Source of the DNA: Psettodes erumei
Taxonomy: Eukaryota; Chordata; Actinopteri; Pleuronectiformes; Psettodidae
Direction of reading: 5' to 3'
Assembly (NCBI GenBank): GCA_016785225.1
Contig: JAFBJZ010000772.1
Coordinates: 2,356,001-2,420,000, forward strand
DNA length: 64,000 nucleotides
This document shows, in pieces, positions 1 to 13,199 of the stretch; the first letter of the stretch is position 1, and each line of letters begins with the position of its first letter. The position numbers and the translations under genes were made by a program. Under the pieces are notes generated by a model. The model was not told where the DNA came from. It searched no databases and saw only the letters and a list, made by a program, of their open reading frames with translations.

Positions 1-56
1 GCAGGCGAAGTACTTGGTAAGAAGCATGCAATCTCCCTCTTCCTGCACGATGAGCC
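1..56 (-). other. Candidate exon, cut by the window edge
   Basis: Read on the minus strand, a moderate pyrimidine stretch followed by TAG at 57-59 precedes an open segment that runs off the window start. After two leading bases it gives 18 codons (LIVQEEGDCMLLTKYFAC), with 14 of 18 third positions G or C, which suits a fish coding exon. The plus strand is also open here (AGEVLGKKHAISLFLHDEPY and onward), with a weak GTGTAA donor after position 71 and a better GTAAGA donor at 17-22. The strand is therefore uncertain. I do not recognise the protein in either reading. I prefer the minus strand because of its third-position GC and its acceptor. The missing flank beyond base 1 is the main limit. 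Confidence 0.25.
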
Positions 57-399
57 CTACCAGCAACAAAGGTGTAATACTCACAGCATAAACCAAATCA
101 GTTAAAAAAAAAATCTGGTCAATTAGAGCATCAAACTCCAGAATAAGATGGAAATGCTGTTTCTCTGTTTTTCGCAAACTGTAAGAAGAAGTAGCTACGA
201 TCGGACCACTGTACTTTGATCACTGCCCCCATTCACACAATAGCCTAAAGTGTCTTCAGGAGTAAAAGTCCAGTGTTCAGCTTTTTGAACCATTAAACCC
301 TTTAAACAATAAAACAGGATATCGCAGACTCGGAGGAGCTGAATCGGGGGTCTATGTACTTTTTAAAGAATGCCTCCTCTATTCTCCAGCACTGTTGCT

Positions 400-940
400 G
401 TTTACCGAATATAAACCACAGTCCTGCGTCTGTGCGTCGGTGGCGCGTGGCAAACGTCTCACCCGATTGGTCGACCCCCGAGTAGCCCGGATTCATTTGA
501 AATTACGAAGCGGCAATGTCTTCTACAAGCTGTACAGATTTATTTCACACGAAAGCGACGTAGATTCGTTGCGCACGGTGCACGTTGAGCACGTTCTCAA
601 ACCCCTTCGAAGCAAAACATCTTAAGTGCTCGCAGTTCTCACGTTAGTTTCAAATCTGTAATTAGCCCAGAGTCGTGGACTTATACACACCTGTATCTTT
701 AAACCAGCAGGCGCACTGATGCGGTGCATTGCGACGGACGAGAAATGGTAAACAAATAATGATTTACAACCCCGACATGTCTTGAACATGCCATAAAACG
801 CAAGTTTGTATTGTTCCAACCATAGTCTTATGTAACTAACCAGTAGACGATTGGTTTCCAACTAGCCTCAGTGTCCCAAACTTTGGCTGACTCCCGCGTT
901 AGCTAGGTGTGACGTCTGTATATAATGCGCGTTGTAGTGC
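400..940 (+). promoter_or_regulatory. Weak promoter-like patch
   Basis: This stretch is richer in CpG than its surroundings. It holds an inverted CCAAT box (GATTGG at about 465-470), a near-CRE (TGACGTCT, 910-917) and a TATATAA box at 919-925. A start site about 25-30 bases after the TATA box would lie near 950, upstream of the small plus-strand exon candidate at 1092-1140. Each motif is short enough to occur by chance, and no transcript evidence is available. This is inference from motif order and spacing. Confidence 0.13.
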
Positions 941-1091
941 TGCTAGTCCTTCTGCAGTGCTAGGCTACACGGCACTTCAGTGTGAAAGGGCTGTGCTAGA
1001 AACATGCTAGGGTTTAAAATGTTGGCCTAATTGTAAATAAATTCTGCTAAGTGGATGCTGACGGATGTGCATGAAATCAATCTTTATACAG

Positions 1092-1140
1092 GTGTGGGAG
1101 GACAGGAGTCCAAGCCGAGAATGGAGAAAGGACTGTAAAG
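1092..1140 (+). other. Candidate 49-bp exon
   Basis: An acceptor (CTTTATACAG ending at 1091) and a good donor (AAAG/GTGAGG at 1141) bound 49 bases. Two of the three frames are open. One reads VWEDRSPSREWRKDCK, a charged, SR-like peptide. The pyrimidine tract is short. It could be an exon of a non-coding transcript, or chance. Confidence 0.14.
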
Positions 1141-3509
1141 GTGAGGATTTAGACTGAAGTGTAACTAATGCCACAGTTATTTTTGTTGTTGTCCAGTCAA
1201 TGATTGGAGTGTACTCACTGCACCATATGTCTTTTTCCTGCTAATTTGTACTAAATGCAAGAAAGCATAGTATGACATATTTGTTGTCACGACAGGCATC
1301 GTGATTCACCTGGAGAAAGAGAAAGAGAGAAAGATGAAGATGAGGTTTCTGTGACGAGCTGACCACGAGACACACACCCAGGTCTGATCAGCCTGCGGTG
1401 GGCCTGCTTCAGAGGTTCATCGCTGAGAGCACTACTTAAAGAGCGGCCATGTTCCTTGTTTATATAGTAATTGTTTGTACTGTGGGGCATTTCTGTCTTG
1501 CCAAAAATGTGTTTTTTGCCACAACTGAATGTAAATTTTGACATTATGACTGTGAAATGTTCTTTGTGCAATGCGATATCATGTCAGACACCGTTCTGAA
1601 TGGGGAAAATAATCTCCTGTTGCTGTTGTGTATCTGTGGTGTGTGCATGCGTGAGTGTCTGACCACACAGATCACAGGAAGTGGGATTGGTCGGCACCCG
1701 TGTGTTTGTTTTCTCAAAGTGTCTGATGCTGGTTGGAGACGTGATGAGTCTTAGTTGGTTGATGTGTTACGTGTGTTTAGCAGTACTAGTTTTGTGCAGC
1801 TTAATGCCTTGATAATAGCAATGGCAGTTGACACAATTCACACCTCAATTTTCTTCTCTGTACCGACAATGGAAGATGGAAGGATCTATTTCTGTGATGA
1901 CAAATGATAAGATGTGGAGTTCATTGTTCAAGATTGGAAAGACCACACAACTCTTGGATTTCATTAGCAGAACTGTTTTTGTGCATTACAAAAACATGTG
2001 ATGCTGATCTGTCAGACGATGTGCTACATTTTCCCCTGCAGAGGGCAAACGCTTTGTCTGAATGAACTCAAGCAAACAAGCTTTCACTTGGGCCGTGCCT
2101 TCAACAATTAATTTGTCAAGGATGCAGCATACTTCCTATACTCAGCCATCCTGCCCTCTTAGAAACACAGCGTGTGTATATCATTTTAAATCACATCTGA
2201 TATAGGGCTAAGCTACACGCAGGACCGGTTAAACATGAAGTTAATAGCAGTCATGCATATTCTAGTATTTGTTTCTACATGCATACCCACTCGGCCAGAA
2301 ACCGCAAATGACCTCCAGTTGACTCCTTTAACTCAGCGACACGGTCAGCTCCCAGTGACCGTTTGAGAATTCAAGGCAATCTCTTAATTTGAAGTATCAT
2401 CGTCACTGATCTCACGTGCCTGTAGTGTCGCCCTTTGAACTGGGACGGCTCAGAAACGTTTTTCGTCTGTGTACGTCATCTGTCAACGCAGCCACCACAG
2501 GAAGTTGAAGTGAACCTCGCTGTTGACTTCATTGTCTCATGAAGTCAACCTTTGCACCGAGCTATAGCAAAGTTAATGTTGCCTCAGAGGGAATCATATC
2601 ATTTACATTGCATTCAGATTCAGTAGTGTAACGCTGAGCGATGATCAACAGAGCGGCATAATGTGCCATATTTCAGGACCACTGAGCAGCTTGTCCGACT
2701 GACAGAGAGATAAAGGGAGTGAGGGAGTGAGAGTGGGAGGGAAAGGGAAGGACGGAGAAGTGGGGATAAAACCGTGTACAGTGCATGCGCGTGTTGCCTG
2801 CAGAACAACAGAAAAGGGCTTTGCTTTAAATGATTCAGAACAAGGATTAAATATTTATTGAGGTGAAAGATTCATGTATGCCACATCTATGAACTCATTG
2901 CTGGACGGCCACATTACAGAATATCGCGCTCCATTATCTGGTGTGGAGAAATAGTTCTTTAATGTATTTTTCAAACATTTTCCCTTTAGAAACATTTGGA
3001 AACCTAAAGAACTGAACAGTTGTTTCTAAAAAAAGAATAAAAAAAACTCACCACACATAATGTATGTGCACAACCGCTGGCTTCAAGTGTGCACTTCATC
3101 CACTATTTCTTACTTCTATTTCTGGAGATGTCATAGCTGCAGTTTTTATGAATCGTGCTTAAAGTTGCGCAATAGATATAAATAAAAATGCTGCCTTCGG
3201 GGAAACAATTCAGTGGTGCTACTGATTCTTGACAGGGAGTCTAGTGTTTTTCATAAAGGTGGTGCTGAAGGCAAGTGAATCACAATCTACATGCATAACA
3301 AGGGTAAATTCCTCATGCCAACATCAGTAATTCTTTTCATTGTTACTGAAGTGTTGACACGGGCCTGATCACACCCCGTTGCCATACACGGTGAGAAACA
3401 TTTGATTATTTGTCTTGCAAAAAATAGAGCATAAGATTGTTGCTTTCATATGCTGGGTGGATGTTGAGACGAACCACAGGTGACTGGAGGTTTGTCTGAG
3501 AAATCCACA

Positions 3510-3529
3510 GGGGTGGGGGTGGGATGGGG
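3510..3529 (+). other. G-quadruplex motif
   Basis: Four G runs of 4, 5, 3 and 4 are separated by loops T, T and AT. Short loops favour a stable parallel quadruplex. No gene context gives it a role. Confidence 0.7.
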
Positions 3530-4895
3530 TGTCCTGCCGCAGTTGGTATGGAGAAACCAAATTGAATCCTTATGGCTCGGGGTCATGGCAACAGTTCAGA
3601 TGTTTATTGATTAAATGTCAACTGCCCAGGTGAACGTGATTCACAACTCAGAGGGGCTTAATTCAACAATCCATCACCGGTAGAGGAACACTGAAACCAA
3701 CACATCATCACTGCATGTTCAGGTCTCGTGTTGTCACATAACTCTGCCGCGCTGTCCGAGGGGTGGCGGGTTCCGCTGGGCTGACAGTAACGTCTCATCA
3801 GGGGTCAAATTAATGTACAAGATATCTTGTCAAAATTGAGTTTTGGATAAAGATAATGACCAAATGAATGTGTTTGTACATTTTTTTTGTAAACAGTTAG
3901 AAAAAGCTTGGACTTTGACACGTGCAGTTTTTAAAGTCTTGTAAGCTGCATTGTCAGTAACTAAAGCTCAAACAGTTAATTGATTGTTCAGGTACAGATG
4001 AATCTGAGCAGGAGAAAGAATGATCACTGAAATTTGAGACCAGTGTTGTCAGTGAACTAGTCGGCGTTCGACTGAATTCCAGACAACAAACCCAGTTAAC
4101 AAAGCTTATGTGAGGACAGCAGTTGAGGGCAGACGTGGTGACTAAGACAAGCATCCACACAGATTACAATGGCGTGTCAATGGTGGTGTAGTTCAGGCTG
4201 CCATGCTGTAATTTCAGGCAGGGGGGGAGCGGTTTGCTGATGGGCGCAGCACAACTGCGGCGGGGTATATTAATTTGGATCCCAGACCCTAAGGGTGACC
4301 CCTCACATGAGACAGAGCCGCGGCAGTCCTGGTCTTCATGCGGGCCGTGAGCGTACAGTGACACATAACCTTGCCCTGTCACCACCCTCACCAGTGTGTC
4401 AGCAAACATTACCCTGATTGACGTTGAGCCAGCACTCCAGCCCTACGAGAGCAGGGGCTTTGTATAACCTCGCCCTAGCTGTGTACCAAGGCGAGGACAT
4501 TCAGGGCATGGGACTGCATCGTGATGCCATTTGTGTTTGTGGCCTGTACTTTTGTTAAACAAGGGCACAGGCCTTTGTAACCTTGCTTAAATTTGAGCTC
4601 TTTTTTCAGTGTTGTCTCAGCTGGAATCTGGGAGTTGTGTTACATTGCTTGTGTCATATTGGTGTTGAAAAGTAGGGGTGAAAAAAACCCTGTTTCAACA
4701 GCAGCTGATGTAAACGTAGTGTATATTAATATCCTGGTTGGGATTTGGTCTCATAAACTTGAGCGGGACTTTAGCTTTTGGCTCAAAACGAACAAAGTTT
4801 TGACAAATGTAGGCCACTGTGTGCTTGCGTGTTTGAAGTCTGCTTTCCAGTGTGAGACACACCACCCACCAAAATGACCAGTAGATGTACCTCAG

Positions 4896-4937
4896 TACGA
4901 GGAAATCCTTGTTAAACTCGACTTAGCCACCAGTTTG
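4896..4937 (+). other. Candidate 42-bp exon
   Basis: A CAG acceptor at 4893-4895 and a perfect GTAAGT donor at 4938-4943 bound 42 bases, exactly 14 codons. One frame is open (YEEILVKLDLATSL) and the other two contain stops. The region before the acceptor is poor in pyrimidines, which argues against use. Perfect GTAAGT sequences are expected tens of times by chance in a window this size. I do not recognise the peptide. Confidence 0.12.
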
Positions 4938-6210
4938 GTAAGTCTTTCTCAAGCAAGGCAATCTGCGCTGATGAACGCCGCGCCCGTCAGTCGCTCCTTT
5001 ACTACATCCCTCATACGCATGGCCTCTGGAAACACAGGATTGAAAGGCTGCATGTAATGGGCCGTGTTGGAAAAATACTCTGCTCCTCAGAAGGGACTGA
5101 CTGTAATGGACGGTATCCTCAGTGCAAGTTCAAACCGCAGTCATGAGCATCGCTACCTCTGCAGCATCTTATATAACCCGAGCTTCCTTCTGACTCTGTG
5201 ATTTTAATAATGAACGTCAGTCATGCTCAGGCAGTGCACTCTGGCTTCATGCCTTCACTGAACCACTGTGCGGACCTCAACTTTGTTGTTTGTTGTGACC
5301 TCAACATTAAGGTGTCGTTCATGATGGGAACGAGACAAGTATTGATTATTGTATCGACAGCAGTGCTCTTTGTGAACGGCTGTTGGAACGTTCTAGTACG
5401 GTGGATAGAAGCTGTAAAACCTTGGATACTTTCAATCAAATGTTGATACAGTTTGTTTTTGATTCACCTGAATACAATGTCTTGGCAGCTTCAGAGATCA
5501 ATCACTAATCACACACTATTCAGTACTTGATGGAATGCCTTCAAAATATAAATGAGGAACAGGTTTATGTATGCCAATGTGATGAGGATGTAAACATGAA
5601 CTAATAAGAATCAGAAAACCTCCCAAACTCCGTAAAACTCGTTGAACATTGACTCGGCTGACAACAAAACAAAACAAAAGCACAATCTTTTTCCCGTGTA
5701 ATCGTTTCCTGAGTGTGCGAGTTACCTGCCCCTGTTCGTTTGGCTATCTACCTTCACTTCCTGCGATGCGTCTGCAGAAGGTGCGATGGTGTCATGGAAT
5801 ACGCTGAAAAATATTGCAACTAATTCAACCAGGTGACCTTAGTTACAGGCAGGAGCGGTCAGTGCGGCGTGAGTCATGCTAACGTTGGCAGCCAACACGA
5901 GGAGGAGTAGCCCAGCCACACTGAGTTGGCGTTGTATGGCGGTGTATCGTTTTGGCATTGGATGACTGACCGTGCTTCCAGATGCACAACATGCTCAGGT
6001 GCAGAGGGAGGGATGCTCTCTTCTGAGCTTACATCACAGCAGTTTTAGATTTGGTATCTGCTGAAACAACACAGGGTCAACTCATATTTCGGTGAATGAC
6101 GGCTTTTGACAACAATCCTCGAAACCAGTTTCGTTTTTCTTAATGCTGTCCAGGAAAATGAACACCACAAGGAATTAAAAAAATTTGAGAAGATTAAAAA
6201 CTGCAATTCT

Positions 6211-6238
6211 GGGCTGACGGGGGGTGGGGGGTTGGGGG
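6211..6238 (+). other. G-quadruplex motif
   Basis: G runs of 3, 6, 6 and 5 are separated by CTGAC, T and TT. The first loop is longer than the others, so stability depends on the three long runs. Confidence 0.6.
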
Positions 6239-7924
6239 TGACTGTAGAGGATGAAGGGATGTGTAAATTGTCGGAATATTTTCTTTTTTTTTTTTACATC
6301 CTGCAGCCATTGACCTCTGCATGAACCACCATAAAAGACAGAAAAAAGGATATGGGGGAGGGGTCCTGGAGAGCAAAATACATGATTGTAATCTGTAATC
6401 CAGATGAACACAAGTGGCTGACCTGTTCAAACAAAACTAATACAGCTCAAGATAAATTAAAATTCCTGGCGATCTGCAGAGATGACACTGGACTCAAATA
6501 TTTAAAGGATGAGAAAACCAAAAAAAAAATCAAATGATCTCTGATGACATGAGGACAAAGCGTTATGCCAGTTGTATCTGGAACAAAACATAGTGGCGCT
6601 CATCTTTCAATTCAAAATGTATTTCATACCACACAGTGAAGAGCAGGACTGCATTAACCTTCTGCAGAGAATGCCACGACCCACTGATGAAGTACATCTT
6701 CTCTCCATTCGCTGGTCATCCACTGGGAAAGAGAACAATTAGGCCGAAAAAACAGAAATGGTCAACATCAGGAAACAATGCTGCCGTTTCCAACCGCGTT
6801 ATCCCTTTGCAGCTTTTTTTTTTTCCTAAGAAGACAATAAAAGAGGACAGGCAAAACGGAGAGTCAAACCGAAGGTTAATTGCAGCCAGGAAAATGTCAA
6901 CCAATTTTACCGATCACCCACGAGGGATACGCAGCCCATGGTGGAAAAAGAAGCTGGAGTGTCTGCGGAACGTGTCCGCGGTGGCCTCCTGAAGAGAGTG
7001 GTGATGACACTCTGCACTCTGCTCCCCCTCTGAGCACAAAAGACAAAGCAAGTGTGTGTGCGTCCATTCGGCTTTGCGTGTACGTATGGATGTGTTACAT
7101 GCCTTCTTTCAAAGTCAGTATTGTTGTTGGAGATGCAGGCTCCCTGGGAACCGACAGGTGTTGGCACCAGATCACTGACACCTCTGTGGTCATGACATGT
7201 CCATCCCCTCCACTTAGTTTTACCACTACATACAGCGGCTTGACAACAACCTTTCTGCTATAGAATATAAGCAGCGTTTCAGGCCTGATATGCCATGTAT
7301 TGTATGGCACATAAAATCCTGAAATTAAAACCTACTTTGCTGTTCTCCAGACGTTAAAAACTGTTTTGACGAGATTTGGTTGTGGCTTTTGAAAAAAAAG
7401 CACCTGCTCTCTCCTGTGTGTGTTTTTGAATGATTGTCACAGCATCCCTCACTGAAATTGAAATCTCAAGAAAAAGATTGATAAGAAACTTTAAAAGCTG
7501 CGAGGGTTGGCACAGGAAATAAAGAATGTGCTGCTTTAAGGTTAATCTCGGCCAAAATGTCACATTGATGCAGCAGTTTATGGGGGAAATTGGCCTGGGC
7601 TTCCGTTGAAAAATGAAAAGAATTGCCGTATTGGGTTTTTACACACACCCGGCCGTTGTATTTGTAATGGGTTCACATTTTCTGTGACCTGGAATGATGT
7701 ACAGTATAATCTAGGGCTGTAGTTCCCTAAAGATTTCATGAAAGTCATATATTTGGCCTCCTGTTGGTGGATAATAACTCTTTTGTGTGAAGCCTCCTGT
7801 TTGTTTAAATTTGTCGGGAATAGGTGTTGGGGAAAAAATGGAAATCTCACAGGGGTTGTAAAAAGATAAATAAATAAAATACAACCCACTGCGATGACAT
7901 TTACAACTGATTTGGACCACAGCC

Positions 7925-8490
7925 ATTACGGTGTTGTTAATTAAATTGATTAGCTCATGCAAGTGCGTGTTTATTGCAACCTTAGCGAGGCGACTCCAGC
8001 TCTGCAGCACTTGGAGCAACCCAGTGCTATCACTAACATTAAATCATGCTGTCGCTCCCTGTAGTCTTTTTTTTTTTTTTTTTTTGCGCCTCTGACAAAG
8101 GGCAGCTTAGCCTTGATCTTCCTCACAGGACTGTGGAGACTAATGATAATAAAAAGGATTACTCCGGGTATAAGGAAAGGTGCTGTGGTCCAGTCTTAAT
8201 TGGTGAGTTCCCTTGCTAGGTTGGTCTGGTCTTCAGGCTGCCAGTTAGTGAACTGGTCAATTAATCTTCCCTCTCTCTCATAATGAGGTGGGGGATTTCA
8301 GATGGCTGGCCCTTCACACAAAGACAGGGAATGTGCCCAAAGGATCTTCTGTCCCTGCACCAAGTGACCTGACAATTAAAAAATGTGCCTCCCTACTTCC
8401 CCCTCCTCACCAGGTGGCAAATTGGTCTGACCCAGCCCCATATCAAAAGGACTAACTATGGCTTCAAATCAACTTCACAGGCACAAAAAG
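7925..8490. promoter_or_regulatory. Enhancer-like island (putative conserved element)
   Basis: This is a balanced-composition stretch with repeated homeodomain-type cores: TTAATTAAATTGATTAG at 7937-7953, a TTAATTGG core near 8195 and GTCAATTAATC at 8256-8266. It also has a small dyad, CCAGTT-AGTG-AACTGG, at 8241-8256. A T19 run at 8067-8085 splits it. Such texture is typical of vertebrate conserved non-coding elements near developmental genes. Conservation itself was not tested. Confidence 0.4.
8067..8085 (+). repeat. Poly-T run (19)
   Basis: Uninterrupted T19. It has no target-site duplication or SINE body, so it is not assigned to a retroposon. Confidence 0.95.
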
Positions 8491-11400
8491 GGGGAAAGGG
8501 CAAGATCCTCCATGAAATAAGATTGTTGTATTAAGACTTTTTGGCCCCCTATCATTCTGCCTTCCTCATTTGAGTCAAATGAAAAGAGACTTGTTGGATC
8601 CTCCCTGCTGCGTGTCACTAAGGTTTACCATCTCAGAGGGAGAAAAAAACCAAACAAAACAAAAAAAAAAGTGTTGCGGCTTGACATTAATTTGATGATG
8701 CGGATGTGACAGTGGAATAAACTAAATGTTTGGGGTTAAATGTGCTTGACCTTACATTGTGGTAGGCTTATATCTGTTATGGCTGTTAAGTGAGGATAAC
8801 AGAGCTTCCTGTCACAGTCAAATTAAAAACCTGTGATCCAAATTCTGACATCCCGTATTCTATTTGTGTATTTCGTCAGTGCAGAATGAAAAAGAGGCCC
8901 TTACACCCAATAAAGTACTGAGCTGTGTTCATCAATTCTGTATTGCCCTTTTGTATAGACTGCTGCCTCCTGCAGCTCATTCAATAGGGGTTGGGTGAAA
9001 AAAAATCGATTCACATAAGCATTGCAATTTTCTTCTGCGTTTTTTTTTTTTTCTGAATGCCGAAAGTCCGTTTTTGAAATGGCGTTACAAAGATGTGGGA
9101 GTCCCACTGAGCACAGTGCATCCTGAAAATAACAAGTAATTAGCTTGGCAAGGTGAAGGTGAAGCATTTTTATCAAGGCTTAGTACCCAGGTGCGAATCC
9201 GTTTGACAAAGCTTCTTCCAGTCCGGGTCAGGCACAGAAAATGACGCAGCCCAAAGTCTGCTCCTTTTCGTTTTATCTTTGCTGGGCATAAAACATCCCT
9301 GGAAGCGCAGAGGAGCTTTTAGACTTATTTATCGGTCCCTCCACAGTGTTGGCATAAGTTCAACCAGCCCCCATGAATTCTGTGAGACGTTGCATGGCTT
9401 TCTCACGAATTTAACCAGTCATCGTACTTTGAAGTCACAGCAAAGTGCTGAGTCATGCACATGCATGTCACCAAACTCAAACTTTGGACTGGATTTCATA
9501 TTATCTGTCGCAGGAAAAGTTTTGTAGTCTTAAAACAGACCTGTGGTGTACATATTTTGAAGAGAGTCTGCTATGCGTTATGCACAGATCCTTCTGTGCC
9601 TTGGTTGCAGCTCAGTGGCCGACCATTAAGGTTGCTGATGGCATTTTCTAGGTTCACAGTCGAGCGTCAGTTGCCACAAATCCTCAGTGATCCGTGACTT
9701 TACCAGGTGCTACCATGCAGAACGGTGGTACGACCCAGGAATTAGTCCACTCGCTGCCTCAACCTGGTTGTTTGACCCCCTGACATTTTGACATTGGCTG
9801 TCGGAGTTTAGACGACAAATGAATTTGACAGAAATCCCTGCTAAGATTTTTATTTATTTATTTTTTATAGGCAACGCAGACCCACACTTGTTCGAATGCT
9901 TCGTTCGCAGTTTGGATTCACTTCACTCAGAGTTCACATTTGAAAGTCTCATCTGTGATGCGGGCTTCACAAGTATTATTAGCAACATACTTGTTTCCTT
10001 TGAACACTTATTTCGTCACTCCTTTAAAGGACTCGGTCAGCGGCTTGTCATATCCATTTCTGCCAGCAGGCCACTTTCCTAACTGCTCTGCCACCTGCTA
10101 GTATTGGACAGGCTGCCTGCCACGATCCACACTTGAAAGGGCATTTCTGTTTTCTCTCATAAGTGGTGTGTGGACGTATTGCGCCTGCGCTCGTCGGCAG
10201 TGGCTGCGTTCAAGTGCTCGGAGGAGGGGGCTGGTTGAAAGACCTGTTAGCAGTGGCTCCCCGACCATTTGTTTCCAGCGTCGGCCTCAAAAATCCAGTG
10301 TCGGCCAGACTATCATCGTGCGACGGAGGAGTGATGAATGGCGGAGTCTGTTTGTCAGCCAGTAGGTGGTAGTCATCATACATCAGTGGTGTGTAGTTCT
10401 TCAAAGCCTTCAAAAATGTGTTTGGGATGGAAGCCGCATCTTCGTCTTCCTCTGCATCTGCTTTCTCGCAGATGGGTCATCTCTGACCGTATGGTTTATA
10501 GATGTCGCTGACAATGTCAGCGCGCCGCTGTATGTCACCTCTTGCTGGTTGGATTCGCTTAAAATGACCAATATGTTTGTGGGACTTCAAAATAAAAGCG
10601 CTATTTTTAGCATTTTGCATATGCACCACTCCAGCAGAGAGAGCGTGTGGCCCATACATTTCATGGCATTCAGTGGAAACATGTTTTACCTTCTAAAAAA
10701 ACACAACACATAGCTTTCATAAAAAAAGGTAATTAATTTTTCTGTGGATGCTATAGCTCGTAACCCGGACATCGAACAGAATATGTCGAAACGTGAACTT
10801 GACCTTGCTCATTTTCACTTTATGGTGACTGAATTGTTCAAATAGTAAAACCCCTGTGAGGGATGATTTAATAGTGAGAGTACCCTAAGTATGGGTCAAG
10901 ATCAGAGTCAAGTTTTTTGGCTCTGTCTTGTTGAGTGCAGACTCCACCGAGAGTAATTATTTGTGGAGGGTTTAGGGCCCTGAGGGTGACGGAGTTGGCG
11001 GGAGGGGCGGAGGGTGCGCTGAAACGGAAAGCACGCCAGTCCCACTCACGGTTGATGCTCAGTGATTCTGAAAGGTCATGTCATGTTTTCTGGCAATTGA
11101 CTCGATTGGTTTGGATTCTGCAGCATAAGGCCGGGACAGTGTGTGTGTGTGTGTGTTTATTTGTGGCTATGTGTGTGTTTCTGCACATTTGCTGGGAAAT
11201 ACGCCCCTGGGTTATTTTTCGCATTGACCTTATTACCCTGCACTGTGACGAGCTTGCCATATAACTCGCTCTCTCTGACTCTTCAACGCACAAAATGCAC
11301 GTATTGATGCTTTACTTGTTAATCGTGAACATCCATGAAACCCATTAGACATGTGTGAAATGTGTTCACTCTACCTCACTTCTTTAACGCATGTCTTACA

Positions 11401-11574
11401 GTAGAATAATGATCAAATAATTCAAAAGACTTAAATGCTGTGTTAGAAATTTAACTTTCATTAAAATACTTTGATAATTTGATTCCAACGATACGGATAT
11501 AATCCCAGTATATGCCAGAGTGAAGTGGAGGTGGTGGTTTTGTGTTTTCCAGTTCCCCAAATGAACGGAGACGG
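8491..11574. other. Non-coding stretch with one short GT repeat
   Basis: No gene recognised. It has an A-rich simple stretch near 8641-8671 and a (GT)9 at 11139-11156. Confidence 0.5.
11139..11156 (+). repeat. (GT)9 microsatellite
   Basis: Eighteen bases of perfect GT. Confidence 0.97.
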
Positions 11575-11830
11575 AGACGGTGGCGGCACATTTAATTAAG
11601 GTTGATCACAATCATCAAACACAGAGGGCTTACAACCAGGAGTGAGCTAAGACACATTGTGCGCTCTCTCTGCTGTGGTCTGTAAGGATGTGTCCGCCGA
11701 TACGGCTTCTGCCTCGCAGCCATTCTGTGCAAGTAATTTACCAGAACAATGTAATCTTAACCTCTCGCCTTTATTCATCATCTGGGAGGCTCAGCTTTCC
11801 AGCCATAAATAAAGAAACACCGTCGGCATT
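11575..11830. promoter_or_regulatory. Enhancer-like island
   Basis: It contains TTTAATTAAG (11591-11600), TGATCACAATCATCAAA just after it, a SOX-type AACAATG (11746-11752) and a caudal/HOX-like CATAAATAAAG near 11814. Motif density and lack of coding bias suggest a regulatory element. Conservation is not tested. Confidence 0.35.
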
Positions 11831-12559
11831 GGCAAAGATTTCTATATAAGGTGTGAAATGGAGCCTTTAAACCTTTACAACACAATTTGATATTTTCTAA
11901 AAAAAGAAGGCGGTTTCCACATTTTCCCCACTTAATATGTTTAACCTATACTACTTATTGACACAGGCATGTGTGGATTTTGTGTGCAATTAGAACCGGG
12001 TTCTGGAGACAAACGTGGAATGAGACCACCTCGAGGCGATTGTGCGCTACATGCAGTTTCACCGGCGAATCCTTTGCCAGCCCTCACTCACTCTGCCATG
12101 CCTGCACGGTCGACTCCTGCACTCCAGCGGATCGGTGGCAGAGGTCCAGAATCACTTAGATCATTTTACCCGGGGCACAAAGGGGGCAGAGAGGAGCCAC
12201 TGACCCTGTGCTCGTCAGGCAGGGCTTTACGCCTCGCTGACTTCCCTGGTGTGACATTTCTCCTGTATTTGCCCCCCCCCCGACGCCTCCCTGTGTAACC
12301 GCTGCTGCAGTGCAGAAAAAAGATCATTGTCTGTAGAGATATCAATCAAATGAACAGCATCTGGGGTCAATCTGTTGTCACTGCTTCCTCTTTGCCGTCC
12401 CAGCACTCATGCAGAGTGACAATAATGACAGGATGTCAGAAACGTTCGTCCGTTAACACAACACCGTACAACACCGAAAAACCGATGCGCTTAAACAGCG
12501 ACGCCGTACCTGTTTCCCTCCCACCAGACCTCAACGCACTCTTTCTGTTTCTTTCAACA

Positions 12560-12632
12560 TGATGTGTGTGTAGATTCAAGCCCCCCCATCCCCCTCCCCT
12601 CCCCGCAACCTCCAGAACAAACACCCCCCCGC
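12560..12632 (-). other. C-rich block (G-rich on minus strand)
   Basis: Runs of 7, 5, 4, 4 and 7 C lie within about 55 bases. The minus strand therefore carries several G runs, and the plus strand could form an i-motif. A shorter C-run lies at 12272-12281. Confidence 0.6.
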
Positions 12633-12639
12633 TATGGGT

Positions 12640-12800
12640 CATACAATGGTCATGACATTATTAAAAGATCAATTGTGCCTTAAAACACTGCCTCTCCTCC
12701 ATGGGGAGATGTAGTACAACAGATGGGGCTTATGCAGAGCGGCTTTAATATCTATTTAAAGTGCTTTAGAGACAATGATCTAATGAGACATTTACATTTT
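12640..12800. promoter_or_regulatory. Enhancer-like island
   Basis: AT-balanced sequence with repeated TTTAAA/TTAAAGT cores and spaced TAAT/ATTA words, without coding bias. This is weaker than the neighbouring islands. Confidence 0.25.
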
Positions 12801-13199
12801 GTTCAGCTGGGTTGAGAAAGCTTCCACCAAAGCAACTGTCAGCTGATGTTGCTGGCATACATGAGCTAATATTCAGATAACAGTAATTTGTTCTGGGTCT
12901 CTTTTTGTAATTTTCACAGGGAAATGTCCACAACAAGGCTGATTGTTGTTTTTCCCGGTGAAACAAATTGAGCACTGTACTGAAGAATATGCCAAGTGCT
13001 CAATAAAGGCAAAGAGGAAAATGGGGAGAAAATGCAGTTATAAAGATTATGCGCCAGATTATCTGTTAAACTACAATGTGTTGGGGCGGCCATTTTTTAA
13101 AATTTCAAAACATGAAACGACAACCCGGCATTTACGGCATTCAGAAGTCAATTATTAGGATGTCTGTCACACGGTTTACACATGAGCTGGGATACTTGG

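Larger units (their letters stand above)
1141..7919. other. Non-coding stretch, nothing recognised
   Basis: No gene, RNA or transposon was recognised. Open frames are short and scattered over all frames. It contains only two G-rich tracts (3510-3529 and 6211-6238), an A/C-rich simple stretch near 5665-5685 and one splice-bounded candidate (4896-4937). Confidence 0.5.

Noticed and set aside
11969..12298. 109-codon plus-strand frame rich in Pro and Arg
   Set aside because: GC-driven open frame with overlapping alternatives. No motif or splice borders.
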